DNA of 64,000 nt from Flavobacterium ovatum (GTDB lineage Bacteria > Bacteroidota > Bacteroidia > Flavobacteriales > Flavobacteriaceae): NCBI RefSeq assembly GCF_040703125.1, contig NZ_CP160035.1, positions 868,001-932,000 on the forward strand, in the 5' to 3' direction. This document shows positions 53,888-61,881 of this stretch, one piece after another; within the stretch, counting starts at the first letter, position 1, and every line of letters begins with the position of its first letter. The notes beneath the pieces are model-generated. The model ran no database searches. It was not told the origin of the DNA and saw only the letters and a list, made by a program, of their open reading frames with translations. A program made the position numbers and the translations under genes.

Positions 53888-55105
53888 ATGAGTAATAATA
53901 AAACACATACCGAAAAAACTGCTGCAGAATCTAAGTCGATTGGTTTTGATTACCAGTACTATTTCTTCTTATGGAAAGTCCTTTTGCTGCAACCGAATGA
54001 ATCTGTTGGATTAGAAGTTAAAGACGACGTACATACTGATTTGAGCAACAATCATCAAATACTTTATCAGTTAAAACATACTATAAAAAAAAATAAAGAT
54101 GGCTCTCTCGCAAATTTAACTACCTCAGATTTAGATATGTGGAAAACATTCTCAAACTGGTCAAAGGTCATTAGCGATGAAAATGATTCAAGAAGTACAA
54201 CACCAGCTCAACTTAGCTTTGTAGAGAAGACAAGTTTTGTTTTGGCAAGTAACAAATCGTCAAATAATTCAAATAAAGTTGTCATTATAATTAGTAATCT
54301 TCAAAGTGGAACGAAGAATGAAAGCGATGTTAGGACTTATTTCAACACCTTAGCAAATAGAACTACAAATCAAGATTTAAAGGGTTATATTAAAGATGTA
54401 TTGAATTTAGACACTAAGGTTTTAGAACAATTTTTATTGAAAACGTTTTTCCACTTGGACGATGACGATATCATTACAAAGTGCAAACTTGCCGTTAAAT
54501 CTAAAATGATTCCTCAGAATAAAATTGAGCAAGCATTTACAATGATAGATTCGACTTTACGATCCGACAATTTTCTTCAAATCAAGGATAAAGTAAAAAT
54601 TGAAATTTCATTTGATGAATTTTATAAAAAATATAGACGTTATTTTGACATTTTCAGAAATGACACATTGATTGTACAAGAATACAAAGGAGTACTTCCA
54701 GATAAATTGGAAAATCAGATTTTCATCAAACAACTGCTAGAAATTGGATTTGTAGAAAGTGATGACTTTGAACACATAAGCCGATTAACTCTATTCAAGC
54801 TTAAATTATTAAACAATCTTGCGGACTGGAAACGTGAAGGTGAAATCACAGATATAGAGATAAATCGTTTTAAAGAAAACGCTTATAATTTATGGGATAC
54901 TGAATTTCGATTACAGCATATGGGAACCTTTTCAGAAGAAGAATATAATAATAAAGGTATTGAGGTTCTGCGTTCTGTTTTAAAACATTCCTTAAATCTA
55001 AGTGGGCAAGATCTTGATGTTGATATGTGTAATGGGAAGTTTTATTCACTTTCAGACGAGGCAATAATAGGTTGGCGAAAGGATTGGAAAAAGTATAATA
55101 AATGA
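53888..55105 (+). CDS. Cap4/DUF4297-like nuclease effector of an ABC-3C system
   Basis: A 405-residue protein from the ATG at 53888 (a TTG at 53870 would add six residues). The first 70 residues look like a restriction-endonuclease fold: GFDYQYYFFLWKVLL, Glu43 in GLEVKDDV, Asp47, and the Q-x-K pair in LYQLKHTIK (Gln61, Lys63). This pattern is that of DUF4297/Cap4-like nucleases. The remaining 330 residues are helical and probably bind the other components. It overlaps the next gene by 4 bp. The closest known arrangement is the nuclease component of ABC-three-component and Lamassu-like defence systems. Family assignment is by motif only. Confidence 0.72.
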   Translation: MSNNKTHTEKTAAESKSIGFDYQYYFFLWKVLLLQPNESVGLEVKDDVHTDLSNNHQILYQLKHTIKKNKDGSLANLTTSDLDMWKTFSNWSKVISDENDSRSTTPAQLSFVEKTSFVLASNKSSNNSNKVVIIISNLQSGTKNESDVRTYFNTLANRTTNQDLKGYIKDVLNLDTKVLEQFLLKTFFHLDDDDIITKCKLAVKSKMIPQNKIEQAFTMIDSTLRSDNFLQIKDKVKIEISFDEFYKKYRRYFDIFRNDTLIVQEYKGVLPDKLENQIFIKQLLEIGFVESDDFEHISRLTLFKLKLLNNLADWKREGEITDIEINRFKENAYNLWDTEFRLQHMGTFSEEEYNNKGIEVLRSVLKHSLNLSGQDLDVDMCNGKFYSLSDEAIIGWRKDWKKYNK

Positions 55106-55542
55106 AAGTAGACTATAATAATATTGGTATCGGAGCCCTAGCTATTGGCTCTGTAATAAGCATAAATAATGAGTTGTCACTGGCTAAAACGGCTTTAATA
55201 TTGCCATTCATCACTCATACTGAGTGTCTAAATTATTTGGCTAGAGCTACCACTCAGGCAACTAGTATTGAAAAACTAATTGCGGAGAGAACTAGTTATT
55301 TTTCAAATTTTAACATTAGATATTATGATTCATTATGTCTGTCATTTTCATCGATCCAATACTTGACCGAAATGGGTTATGTTGAACTCAAAGGAGACTT
55401 ACTTGTAAAGATAAAACCATTAGAATATGACGCAAAAATGGGTAAAAGAGCTAAAAAGATATTTCAAGCTGCCAATAATGTCTCAGAATTACTCCTAGAA
55501 AATGACAATAAACTATACTTAAACTTAAGAGTTCAATTATGA
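55102..55542 (+). CDS. ABC-3C middle component
   Basis: A 146-residue protein starting in the ATGA overlap with the nuclease gene and ending in another 4-bp overlap with the ATPase gene. Visible marks are ALILPFITHTECLNYLAR and ERTSYFSNFNIRYYDSL, and a winged-helix-like C-terminal half (SSIQYLTEMGYVELKGD). Size, position and the N-terminal LILPFI...YL pattern fit the small middle components that bridge nuclease and ATPase in ABC-three-component systems. No catalytic residues are apparent. Confidence 0.68.
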   Translation: MKVDYNNIGIGALAIGSVISINNELSLAKTALILPFITHTECLNYLARATTQATSIEKLIAERTSYFSNFNIRYYDSLCLSFSSIQYLTEMGYVELKGDLLVKIKPLEYDAKMGKRAKKIFQAANNVSELLLENDNKLYLNLRVQL

Positions 55543-57386
55543 ATTTTAATATAAATAAAATCGTCCTGTGGCTTAAAAACGGAAAAATTAGAGAGATTGA
55601 ATTCAAGCCAAACAAAGTTAATTTAATAACTGGCGGAAGTCATACAGGTAAAAGTGCTATTCTTGAAATAGTTGATTATTGTTTTTTCTCAAGTAAGTCT
55701 CGGATATCAGAAGATACGATAAACGAGAATATTTTATGGTATGGAATAAATATTTCAGTGAATGATAAAAACTATACGATAGCAAGGGAATCTTTATCAG
55801 AGGGGAAAGTTTCTAATAACTACTATTTTTCTTCTTTTGGTGAGATACCTTTAAGTCTGATCTCAAACAATTCGGAGAATGCCATAAAATCTATTTTAGA
55901 AACAGAGTTTAAAATAGATAGAGATGCAAAATTCCCAACAAATTACGGGAGTAATTACATTAAGGCAGGTACTAAGATTTCACTACGGTACTTTTTAATG
56001 TTTAATACTATATCAGGTAATATTATTGAAAATGATGAAGGTATATTTTTTGATAAACAAAATGATACTAGATATAAAGAGGCACTTCCTCGAATTTTCG
56101 ATCTAGCTGTAGGTATAGAAACCGTTGAGAATATTCTTAAAAGCGAAAAAAAAGCAGAGCTAGAGAACCAATTAGCTAAACTTATAAGGAAGAATAAAGC
56201 TGTATCATCTAAAACATCAGACTTTAATCAAGAGCGTGTTGCAATTTTGCAAAAAGCAAAGGAACATAACGTGGTCAGGGAGGATGCCAAAGTTGATGAA
56301 GTAATCGTTGAACTCAACAAAGCAATTCAGGGATTTGAAACTGAACTCACTACAAATTCTGATAAAGAAAAATTAGAATCATCATTTTATTCCCTACAAA
56401 GAAAAATACGAAACCTAAAACAATTCTCTTCGGAGTACAATAAGTATAAGAGTTCTATTAAGAACCTTGATGATAGTCTTAAACCAATTGAGTTTCTTAG
56501 AGAAAAAGATTCTGAAATTATAAAAACGTCAATTTTTGAACAGCTTGTAATTTCCTACACTAAAGATTTAACCTCAATCCGTAAGTCATATAGCAATAAT
56601 ACGCCAATAGACAGACAGGTTAATGATAACGTTAAGGAATTAGAAAAAGAATTAGAAATAATAAAATCAAAATTAGACCTACTTCCTAAAGAAAATAAAA
56701 GTTTTGAAAGTGAAAGAGAAAAATATTTCTTTTTAGGTCAAATGCAATCAAAACTCGAAATATTTTCATCAGAAGATTCACCTATTTTGACATCATATGA
56801 TGAAGAAATTGGAGCTTTAGAAGCAGAAATAGAGCAGTTAATTGTCTTAAATACTGAGGAAAAAAGAGAGCTAACAATAAAGTTGACTGAAGAAATTATA
56901 ATCGAATACATAAAAGAATCTGATAAAGCTCTAGCAAATTATTCAACCTACCAACCTGTCTTTGACTATAAAAACAAATCATTGCTTTTACGGAAACCGA
57001 AGACTTCGCACATAGAAAATGTTGGTAGCAGTTCTAATCATATGTTTCTTCACTTGTTTTTCTCGCTTGCAATGCATGAAGTCATATTTCAAAACAAGTC
57101 ACCATTTGTTGCTCCTTTCCTAATCATAGACCAGCCTAGTAGACCATATTATGGTACGAACGGAAAGAGAAAAACGGATGATCCTGAGAGCGATGAGTAC
57201 AAAATCAAGAAAGCATTTGAGTTGCTTGATAAATTTATAGAAACAAGAAAAAGTAATAATGGAGATTTTCAGATGATTGTTTTAGAACATATTCCTATTG
57301 ATACGGTATCTAATTTAAAAAACATTCATATTGTTGAAGAGTTCTTTGGTGGTAATGCATTAATTCCAAAATCATATATTGAATAA
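55539..57386 (+). CDS. DUF3732-type SMC/RecN-like ATPase of the ABC-3C system
   Basis: A 615-residue ABC-type ATPase. Walker A is GGSHTGKS (residues 32-39) in the setting NLITGGSHTGKSAILEIVDY, typical of DUF3732. The centre (about 180-470) is coiled coil with many Lys and Glu. The C-terminal half-site has HLFFSLAMHEVIFQNKSPF and the Walker B and D-loop in FLIIDQPSRPYYG. It would sense DNA or a phage structure and license the nuclease. It is the last gene of a three-gene operon with 4-bp overlaps. Confidence 0.82.
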   Translation: MNFNINKIVLWLKNGKIREIEFKPNKVNLITGGSHTGKSAILEIVDYCFFSSKSRISEDTINENILWYGINISVNDKNYTIARESLSEGKVSNNYYFSSFGEIPLSLISNNSENAIKSILETEFKIDRDAKFPTNYGSNYIKAGTKISLRYFLMFNTISGNIIENDEGIFFDKQNDTRYKEALPRIFDLAVGIETVENILKSEKKAELENQLAKLIRKNKAVSSKTSDFNQERVAILQKAKEHNVVREDAKVDEVIVELNKAIQGFETELTTNSDKEKLESSFYSLQRKIRNLKQFSSEYNKYKSSIKNLDDSLKPIEFLREKDSEIIKTSIFEQLVISYTKDLTSIRKSYSNNTPIDRQVNDNVKELEKELEIIKSKLDLLPKENKSFESEREKYFFLGQMQSKLEIFSSEDSPILTSYDEEIGALEAEIEQLIVLNTEEKRELTIKLTEEIIIEYIKESDKALANYSTYQPVFDYKNKSLLLRKPKTSHIENVGSSSNHMFLHLFFSLAMHEVIFQNKSPFVAPFLIIDQPSRPYYGTNGKRKTDDPESDEYKIKKAFELLDKFIETRKSNNGDFQMIVLEHIPIDTVSNLKNIHIVEEFFGGNALIPKSYIE

Positions 57387-57452
57387 GAAAAAGCCCGCTC
57401 CGCATAGTATAATTGTTAATTCAATTTTCAAACGGCAATTACATCGTGAACG

Positions 57453-57500
57453 CTGCGCAAATGTCTCCAGCTTTGCGTAGTCTCCTGACTTCGTACCCTT
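57453..57500 (+). repeat. short dispersed repeat, forward copy
   Basis: Contains GCAAATGTCTCC and TCTCCTGACTTCGTACCCT. It forms an inverted pair with 57603-57630 and matches 3628-3654. Confidence 0.5.
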
Positions 57501-57548
57501 CCTATTTACCATATCAATATAACCAACTTTCTATCACTAATCATAAAT

Positions 57549-57575
57549 AAAGCACAACTCTCGCTGTGCTTTTTG
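57549..57575 (+). terminator. probable terminator
   Basis: AAAGCACA pairs with TGTGCTTT, then TTGTTTG. At 163 bp after the ATPase stop it could end the ABC-3C transcript. Confidence 0.65.
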
Positions 57576-57602
57576 TTTGCATATTATTGTTTGCTCATTG
57601 TT

Positions 57603-57630
57603 GAGGGTACGAAGTCAGAGACATTCGCAT
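57603..57630 (-). repeat. short dispersed repeat, inverted copy
   Basis: GAGGGTACGAAGTCAGAGAC, the complement of the repeat at 57453-57500 (GTCTCCTGACTTCGTACCC) with one base missing. Confidence 0.5.
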
Positions 57631-57755
57631 AGTAGCACTTAGATTTTTAAGAACACACCCCGACCGCGCAGATATGTCAGCAGTTCCATCGTTACGTTAG
57701 CGCAGAATTGCATTCTGTGCCCGCAAACTAAATCTGTTACTAGGAAACAAAAACT

Positions 57756-57905
57756 ACCAATAATAATCGTTTAAAATCAAATCTACAACTCAATAAAAAG
57801 TGATGCACTGTACGTGATTGCCGCGTTCCTCGCAATGACCCAGATTGCGGATGCTCGTTGTGTATGCGTGCATGAGATTCTTTCAGAATGACAAACTAGG
57901 TAGAT
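57756..57905 (+). repeat. 150-bp direct repeat, first copy
   Basis: Aligns without gaps to 58041-58190 with about 14 mismatches by eye. It contains GTGATTGCCGCGTTCCTCGC, a word related to a dispersed sequence seen in many bacterial genomes. Confidence 0.8.
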
Positions 57906-58040
57906 TTGCTTTGCGTTTCGTTGGGTGCTTTTAAGCGCCAAAAGGTATATGTTCTTATATTTCTTAAATGGTTTAAAAGTCTCAAAGAAGATAAAAACTT
58001 AAATGGCTTATATGGTTAAAAAAGCCAATGCAGAGTAAGC

Positions 58041-58190
58041 ACCAATAATAATCCTTTAAAATCAAATCTACACCTCAATAAATAGTGACGCACTGCACGT
58101 GATTGCCGCGTTCCTCGCAATGGCCCTGATTGCGGATGCTCGTTGTGTATGCGTGTGTGCCATTCTTGCAGAATGACAAACTAGGTGGAT
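58041..58190 (+). repeat. 150-bp direct repeat, second copy
   Basis: See 57756-57905. The spacer between the two copies is 135 bp. No frame is open through either copy. Confidence 0.8.
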
Positions 58191-58331
58191 GTGCTCAGAT
58201 GTCAGATTAGGTTATTTTCCACAGTCAGCAACAAATCTTTTTTACGAGCCATGAGATGGTACGCGATCCTAAATATATTGTTTTTTGTTTAAAATAGGTA
58301 GGCAAAAGCATATTTAACGCTTCCCAAATAG

Positions 58332-58718
58332 TTACTCTTCGTCAAAAATAAACTCTCCTTTAGTTTCTGCAGCCATAAGCCCCCATTCGATAATAAGGTT
58401 TAAAATAGGAACGAGAGTTTGACCAAATTCGGTTAAGGTATATTCTACTTTTAAAGGTGGTTTTTTGGTAAAAACTTTTCTGTTCACGATATCATCTTCT
58501 TCCAATTGTTTGAGTTGCAAACTCAAGGTTCGCTCCGTGATTCCTGGAATTTCTTTGCGTAATTCGTTGTAGCGTTTCGTGCCACTAATCAAATGAGTAA
58601 GGATTACACTTTTCCACTTCCCACCTATTAATTCCATGGCTGCACTAGTAGGACACCACGATATTTTGTCGTTGATCTTTATTTTTGGCTTTTTTTCGAA
58701 AAGTTCTTTCCTGTCCAT
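58332..58718 (-). CDS. HxlR/DUF24-family transcriptional regulator
   Basis: A 128-residue winged-helix regulator. The family core is CPTSAAMELIGGKWKSVIL (with the conserved Cys22), RYNELRKEIPGITERTLS and LKQLEEDDIVNRK, then VEYTLTEFGQTLVPIL. The N-terminal Cys is the redox- or electrophile-sensing residue in YodB, HypR and QorR. It is divergent from a quinone-oxidoreductase-like gene. A dyad overlaps its own -33 element, which suggests autoregulation. Confidence 0.92.
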   Translation of the reverse strand: MDRKELFEKKPKIKINDKISWCPTSAAMELIGGKWKSVILTHLISGTKRYNELRKEIPGITERTLSLQLKQLEEDDIVNRKVFTKKPPLKVEYTLTEFGQTLVPILNLIIEWGLMAAETKGEFIFDEE

Positions 58719-58747
58719 AACTGCTAATTTATATATGTTATAATGTG

Positions 58748-58778
58748 CAAAGATATAACGCTATTTATTAGTGTGCAA
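58748..58778 (-). promoter_or_regulatory. promoter of the hxlR-type gene
   Basis: On the minus strand, -33 TTG (58776-58778) and -10 TATCTTTG (58748-58755), spacing 20 bp. The -33 element touches the dyad at 58778. Confidence 0.65.
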
Positions 58779-58794
58779 CTATATTTTTTATAGT
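58778..58794. promoter_or_regulatory. ACTAT-N7-ATAGT operator at the hxlR promoter
   Basis: ACTATATTTTTTATAGT. Binding here would cover the -33 region of the regulator gene. Confidence 0.7.
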
Positions 58795-58867
58795 TTATTT
58801 TTATTTTACAAATAATTGATTTACATTTAGTTACAAATTTATTTCATACTATACTTCTTGACCGTTA

Positions 58868-58898
58868 TTGCACAGTATATAAACTATACATACTTTTG
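58868..58898 (+). promoter_or_regulatory. promoter of the second oxidoreductase gene
   Basis: -33 TTG (58868-58870) and -10 TACTTTTG (58891-58898), spacing 20 bp, the same as at 51376-51406. Confidence 0.65.
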
Positions 58899-58900
58899 CC

Positions 58901-58917
58901 ACTATAAAAATGATAGT
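58901..58917. promoter_or_regulatory. ACTAT-N7-ATAGT operator over the start site, copy 1
   Basis: ACTATAAAAATGATAGT, identical to 51409-51425, three bases after the -10 element. Confidence 0.7.
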
Positions 58918-58936
58918 TTAATTTAAAATTAAAAAT

Positions 58937-59878
58937 ATGAAAGCAATAGTATTAGAAAAAGCAGGTGGAATTGAAAACTTAGTAATGAAGGATATTAATA
59001 AACCTACAATAAACGAAACGGAAGTTTTAGTTGCAGTAAAAGCAATTAGTATTAATCCTGCGGATGCGAAAGTTAGATCGGCTGAAGAAGCTTTAAAATT
59101 GTTTTATGGAAAACCTACGGATGTTATTTTAGGTTGGGATATTTCAGGAACGGTTGTTTCTGTTGGTACTAAAGTTTCAAAATTTAAAGTAGGTGATAAT
59201 GTATTTGGAATGGTAAATTTCCCAGGAGCAGGAAATGCATATGCAGAATTTGTGGCTTCATCAGAAGGCCATCTAGCAAAAATACCTAGCACTATTTCAT
59301 TTGAAGAAGCTGCTGCTACAACTTTGGCTGCATTAACAGCTTTGCAAGTGCTTCAACATACTGTTAAAAAAGATGACAGAGTTCTAATTCACGCTGGTTC
59401 TGGTGGTGTTGGTCATTTTGCCATTCAAATTGCTAAAAGTTTAGGAGCTTATGTAGTTACAACAAGTTCTGCTAAAAATAAAGATTTTGTAATGTCTTTA
59501 GGAGCAGATGAGCATATAGATTATAAAAAACAAGCTTTTGAAGAAGTAGCTACAAATATCGATTTTGTTTTGGACGGAATGGGAGGAGAAGTATTATTCA
59601 ATTCATTAAAAGTAATGCGTAATGGTGGTTCTATAATTTCATTACCAACTCCGCCACCAGTTATTGAAGAAGCTCAAAATAAAGCAGAAAATAATGTAAA
59701 GGTAGCATCTATGTTGGTTCAATCTAATGGAGATGATATGAATACCTTAAAAGAAATGTTAGCAAACAATACTTTAAAACCAACCATTTATAAAACATTC
59801 CCTTTTGCTGAAATGAGAGCTGCTCATACAGAAGTTGAAGCAGGTAGAACGGTTGGAAAAGTAATAGTTACACTTTAA
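58937..59878 (+). CDS. NADP-dependent quinone-oxidoreductase-like protein
   Basis: A 313-residue zinc-free medium-chain reductase. The GroES-like part has KAISINPADAKVRSAE, the linker FGMVNFPGAGNAYAEFV, and the Rossmann site HAGSGGVGHFAIQIAKSLG (about 152). The C-terminus AHTEVEAGRTVGKVIV is typical. It is the probable main target of the divergent HxlR regulator and a paralogue of the gene at 51448. The nitroreductase chimera follows 27 bp later, probably in the same transcript. Confidence 0.92.
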   Translation: MKAIVLEKAGGIENLVMKDINKPTINETEVLVAVKAISINPADAKVRSAEEALKLFYGKPTDVILGWDISGTVVSVGTKVSKFKVGDNVFGMVNFPGAGNAYAEFVASSEGHLAKIPSTISFEEAAATTLAALTALQVLQHTVKKDDRVLIHAGSGGVGHFAIQIAKSLGAYVVTTSSAKNKDFVMSLGADEHIDYKKQAFEEVATNIDFVLDGMGGEVLFNSLKVMRNGGSIISLPTPPPVIEEAQNKAENNVKVASMLVQSNGDDMNTLKEMLANNTLKPTIYKTFPFAEMRAAHTEVEAGRTVGKVIVTL

Positions 59879-59905
59879 AATAAGAATCTAAAAAAATATA
59901 AAAAC

Positions 59906-60349
59906 ATGAACTTAACTACAATTTTAAACAACCGTTACTCAGTAAAAGAATTTGATGCAACTAAAAAGATCTCAGAGGCAGATTTCCAACAAGTAAAAGA
60001 TGTATTGCGTTTGAGTCCTTCAAGTGTAAACTTACAACCTTGGCATTTTTTAATTGCAGACACTGCAGCAGGAAAAGAACGTATTGCAAAAGGAACTCAA
60101 GGTTTCTTTCAATTTAATACCCCTAAAGTTTTAGATGCCTCTCATGTAATTGTTATTGCAGCGCGCACAAATGCCGATGATGCCTATATGAATAATGATA
60201 GTGCTTATGCACCATTTGGAGGTGTTAAAAACTCAGGATTAGGTCGTTTTAATGGACAATGGGGGGTTAAATCGTTTACCGTAGCACATTGGATTACTAT
60301 TCAGAAAACACCAAGAAAATACCCGTTTAAAGCATCGGATTTTCAATAG
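59906..60349 (+). pseudogene. in-frame chimera: nitroreductase N-terminus fused to aldehyde dehydrogenase C-terminus
   Basis: A 147-residue frame. Residues 1 to about 97 match NfsB-like nitroreductases (ILNNRYSVKEFDATKKIS, LSPSSVNLQPWHFLIAD, ASHVIVIAARTNADDAY). From about residue 103 the sequence is the C-terminal end of an aldehyde dehydrogenase (YAPFGGVKNSGLGR, GVKSFTVAHWITIQKTPRKY). The FMN-closing half of the nitroreductase and the catalytic Glu and Cys of the dehydrogenase are absent. The best reading is a deletion between two neighbouring genes that kept the frame. Activity is unlikely. Confidence 0.82.
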
Positions 60350-60492
60350 CAGACAATGCTTTTTTATTATCGGTAAATGACGAATTACTATTATACAGTA
60401 ACTAACTCGCAGTGAATTAAATACGATCTAGATTGCAGCGTTGCAACTGCGTTCCTTAAAAAGTATACAACATTCAAGAATTAGTATAAATT

Positions 60493-60519
60493 TTGAGTCT
60501 ATAGTGTTGCTTATCTTTG
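60493..60519 (+). promoter_or_regulatory. promoter of the hydrolase operon
   Basis: -33 TTG (60493-60495) and -10 TATCTTTG (60512-60519), spacing 16 bp, with an untranslated leader of about 80 nt before 60605. No ACTAT dyad of the HxlR type overlaps it. Confidence 0.55.
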
Positions 60520-60604
60520 TGCTAGACAAATTGTTAGCGTTTGTTTATAGATTTAAATTATAAAATCAGCAAAGAAATAACCATTTACATTAAATAAAAA
60601 TACC

Positions 60605-61543
60605 ATGGAAAACAAAATAAACACTCAAATACCTGATCCGGTAATTTTCAATAGTGATAGAAACAACAAAAAGCAGCGACCTTTTATAGTGGATAAAACG
60701 GAATATCCTTTTCAAAGTAATTGGTTCGAAAGAGACGGAGTTTCTATGCATTATATTGATGAAGGCGAAGGAATTCCGATTGTATTGACGCACGGAAACC
60801 CAGATTGGTCTTTTTTGAATCGAAATATTATTAAAGAACTTTCTGGTGAAGCTAGAGTAATCGCTTATGATTTACCTGGTTTTGGTTTTTCGGACACACC
60901 AGCAAATTATGGTTTTACGCCACAAGAGCATGCACAATGGATTAGTGCTCTTCTTTTTGAACATTTAAAACTAGATAAGTTTATTATTGTTGTTCAAGAT
61001 TGGGGAGGTCCAACAGGTTTATCTGTTGCTACTAGTAATCCTGATAAAGTGTTGGGAGTTGTGATAAGCAATACTTGGGCTTGGAAAGCGGAAGGTAAAA
61101 TGGTCGAATTCTCCATGTACATGAGAACGCCAGAAATGCAAGCAAAAATTATAGACGAAAACTTTTTTGCAACTACATTAATGCAAGGCTCGATTAATTC
61201 CAAATCAAGCAGTAACAAAGCCATTACAGATGCATATTCAATGGCTTTTCCAACCAAAGAGTCTAGAAAAGGAACCGCTGTTTTTCCGGCAGAAATTACC
61301 TTGGCAGCTGATTGGTTAGAAGATTTAGAAAGCAAGCTAAATACACTTCAAGACAAACCTGTTGAATTTATTTTCGGATTAAAAGATGATACAGTTGCTT
61401 CACAAGATATTCAAGATAAATGGCGTGCTATTTTTCCTAAAGCACCAGTGCAATTGTTACCTGAAGCAGGTCATTTTACACAAGAAGACAGTCCCGAGAG
61501 TTTTGTTTTTTCATTGAGGAGAATTCTAAAAAATATAAACTAG
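60605..61543 (+). CDS. alpha/beta hydrolase, haloalkane-dehalogenase-like
   Basis: A 312-residue hydrolase. The oxyanion-hole block is LTHGNPDWSF (resembling HGNP of haloalkane dehalogenases), the nucleophile is Asp in VVQDWGGPTG (about 129), and the catalytic His is in EAGHFTQED (about 295). An Asp nucleophile and HGNP fit dehalogenases or epoxide hydrolases; the halide-binding Trp is next to the nucleophile. The substrate is unproven. It is the first gene of a tight run to the window end. Confidence 0.87.
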   Translation: MENKINTQIPDPVIFNSDRNNKKQRPFIVDKTEYPFQSNWFERDGVSMHYIDEGEGIPIVLTHGNPDWSFLNRNIIKELSGEARVIAYDLPGFGFSDTPANYGFTPQEHAQWISALLFEHLKLDKFIIVVQDWGGPTGLSVATSNPDKVLGVVISNTWAWKAEGKMVEFSMYMRTPEMQAKIIDENFFATTLMQGSINSKSSSNKAITDAYSMAFPTKESRKGTAVFPAEITLAADWLEDLESKLNTLQDKPVEFIFGLKDDTVASQDIQDKWRAIFPKAPVQLLPEAGHFTQEDSPESFVFSLRRILKNIN

Positions 61544-61548
61544 ATTAA

Positions 61549-61881
61549 ATGGCTGCTTCAACTGATTATTTAGACTTTATTTTGGATCAATTGTCCAATT
61601 GGAAAACGATTCATTACAAACGAATGTTCGGTTGTATAGGTCTGTATGCAGACGGTTTAATGTTCGGTATAATCGCCAAAGAAACTGTTTATTTTAAAGT
61701 AGACGACTCCAATAAAAACAAGTATTTAGAAGCTGGTTCAGAGACTTTAAAACTTTTTAAAAGTAACAGTGTGGTCGCTTCTTTTTATGAAGTTCCTATC
61801 GAAATTCTGGAAGATGCTAACCAAGTTATTGCTTGGGCTAAAGTCTCTTTAGAAATTCAAAAAAATAAAAATAATAAATGA
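61549..61881 (+). CDS. TfoX N-terminal domain protein
   Basis: A 110-residue protein matching the TfoX N-terminal domain (YKRMFGCIGLYADGLMFGII, ETVYFKVDDSNKNKYLE, VASFYEVPIEILED). Proteobacterial TfoX regulates competence, but single-domain proteins of this type are widespread with unknown role. It starts 5 bp after the hydrolase and overlaps the next gene by 4 bp. Confidence 0.88.
   Translation: MAASTDYLDFILDQLSNWKTIHYKRMFGCIGLYADGLMFGIIAKETVYFKVDDSNKNKYLEAGSETLKLFKSNSVVASFYEVPIEILEDANQVIAWAKVSLEIQKNKNNK

Larger units (their letters stand above)
57387..58331. other. repeat-rich non-coding stretch behind the ABC-3C operon (945 bp)
   Basis: No gene was found. It contains a short dispersed repeat in two orientations (57453-57500, 57603-57630) with a terminator-like hairpin between them, and a 150-bp direct repeat (57756-57905 and 58041-58190). 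Confidence 0.65.

Noticed and set aside
57756..58190. Possible CRISPR array
   Set aside because: Only two repeat units of 150 bp with one spacer of 135 bp; far from the size of CRISPR repeats, and no cas genes.
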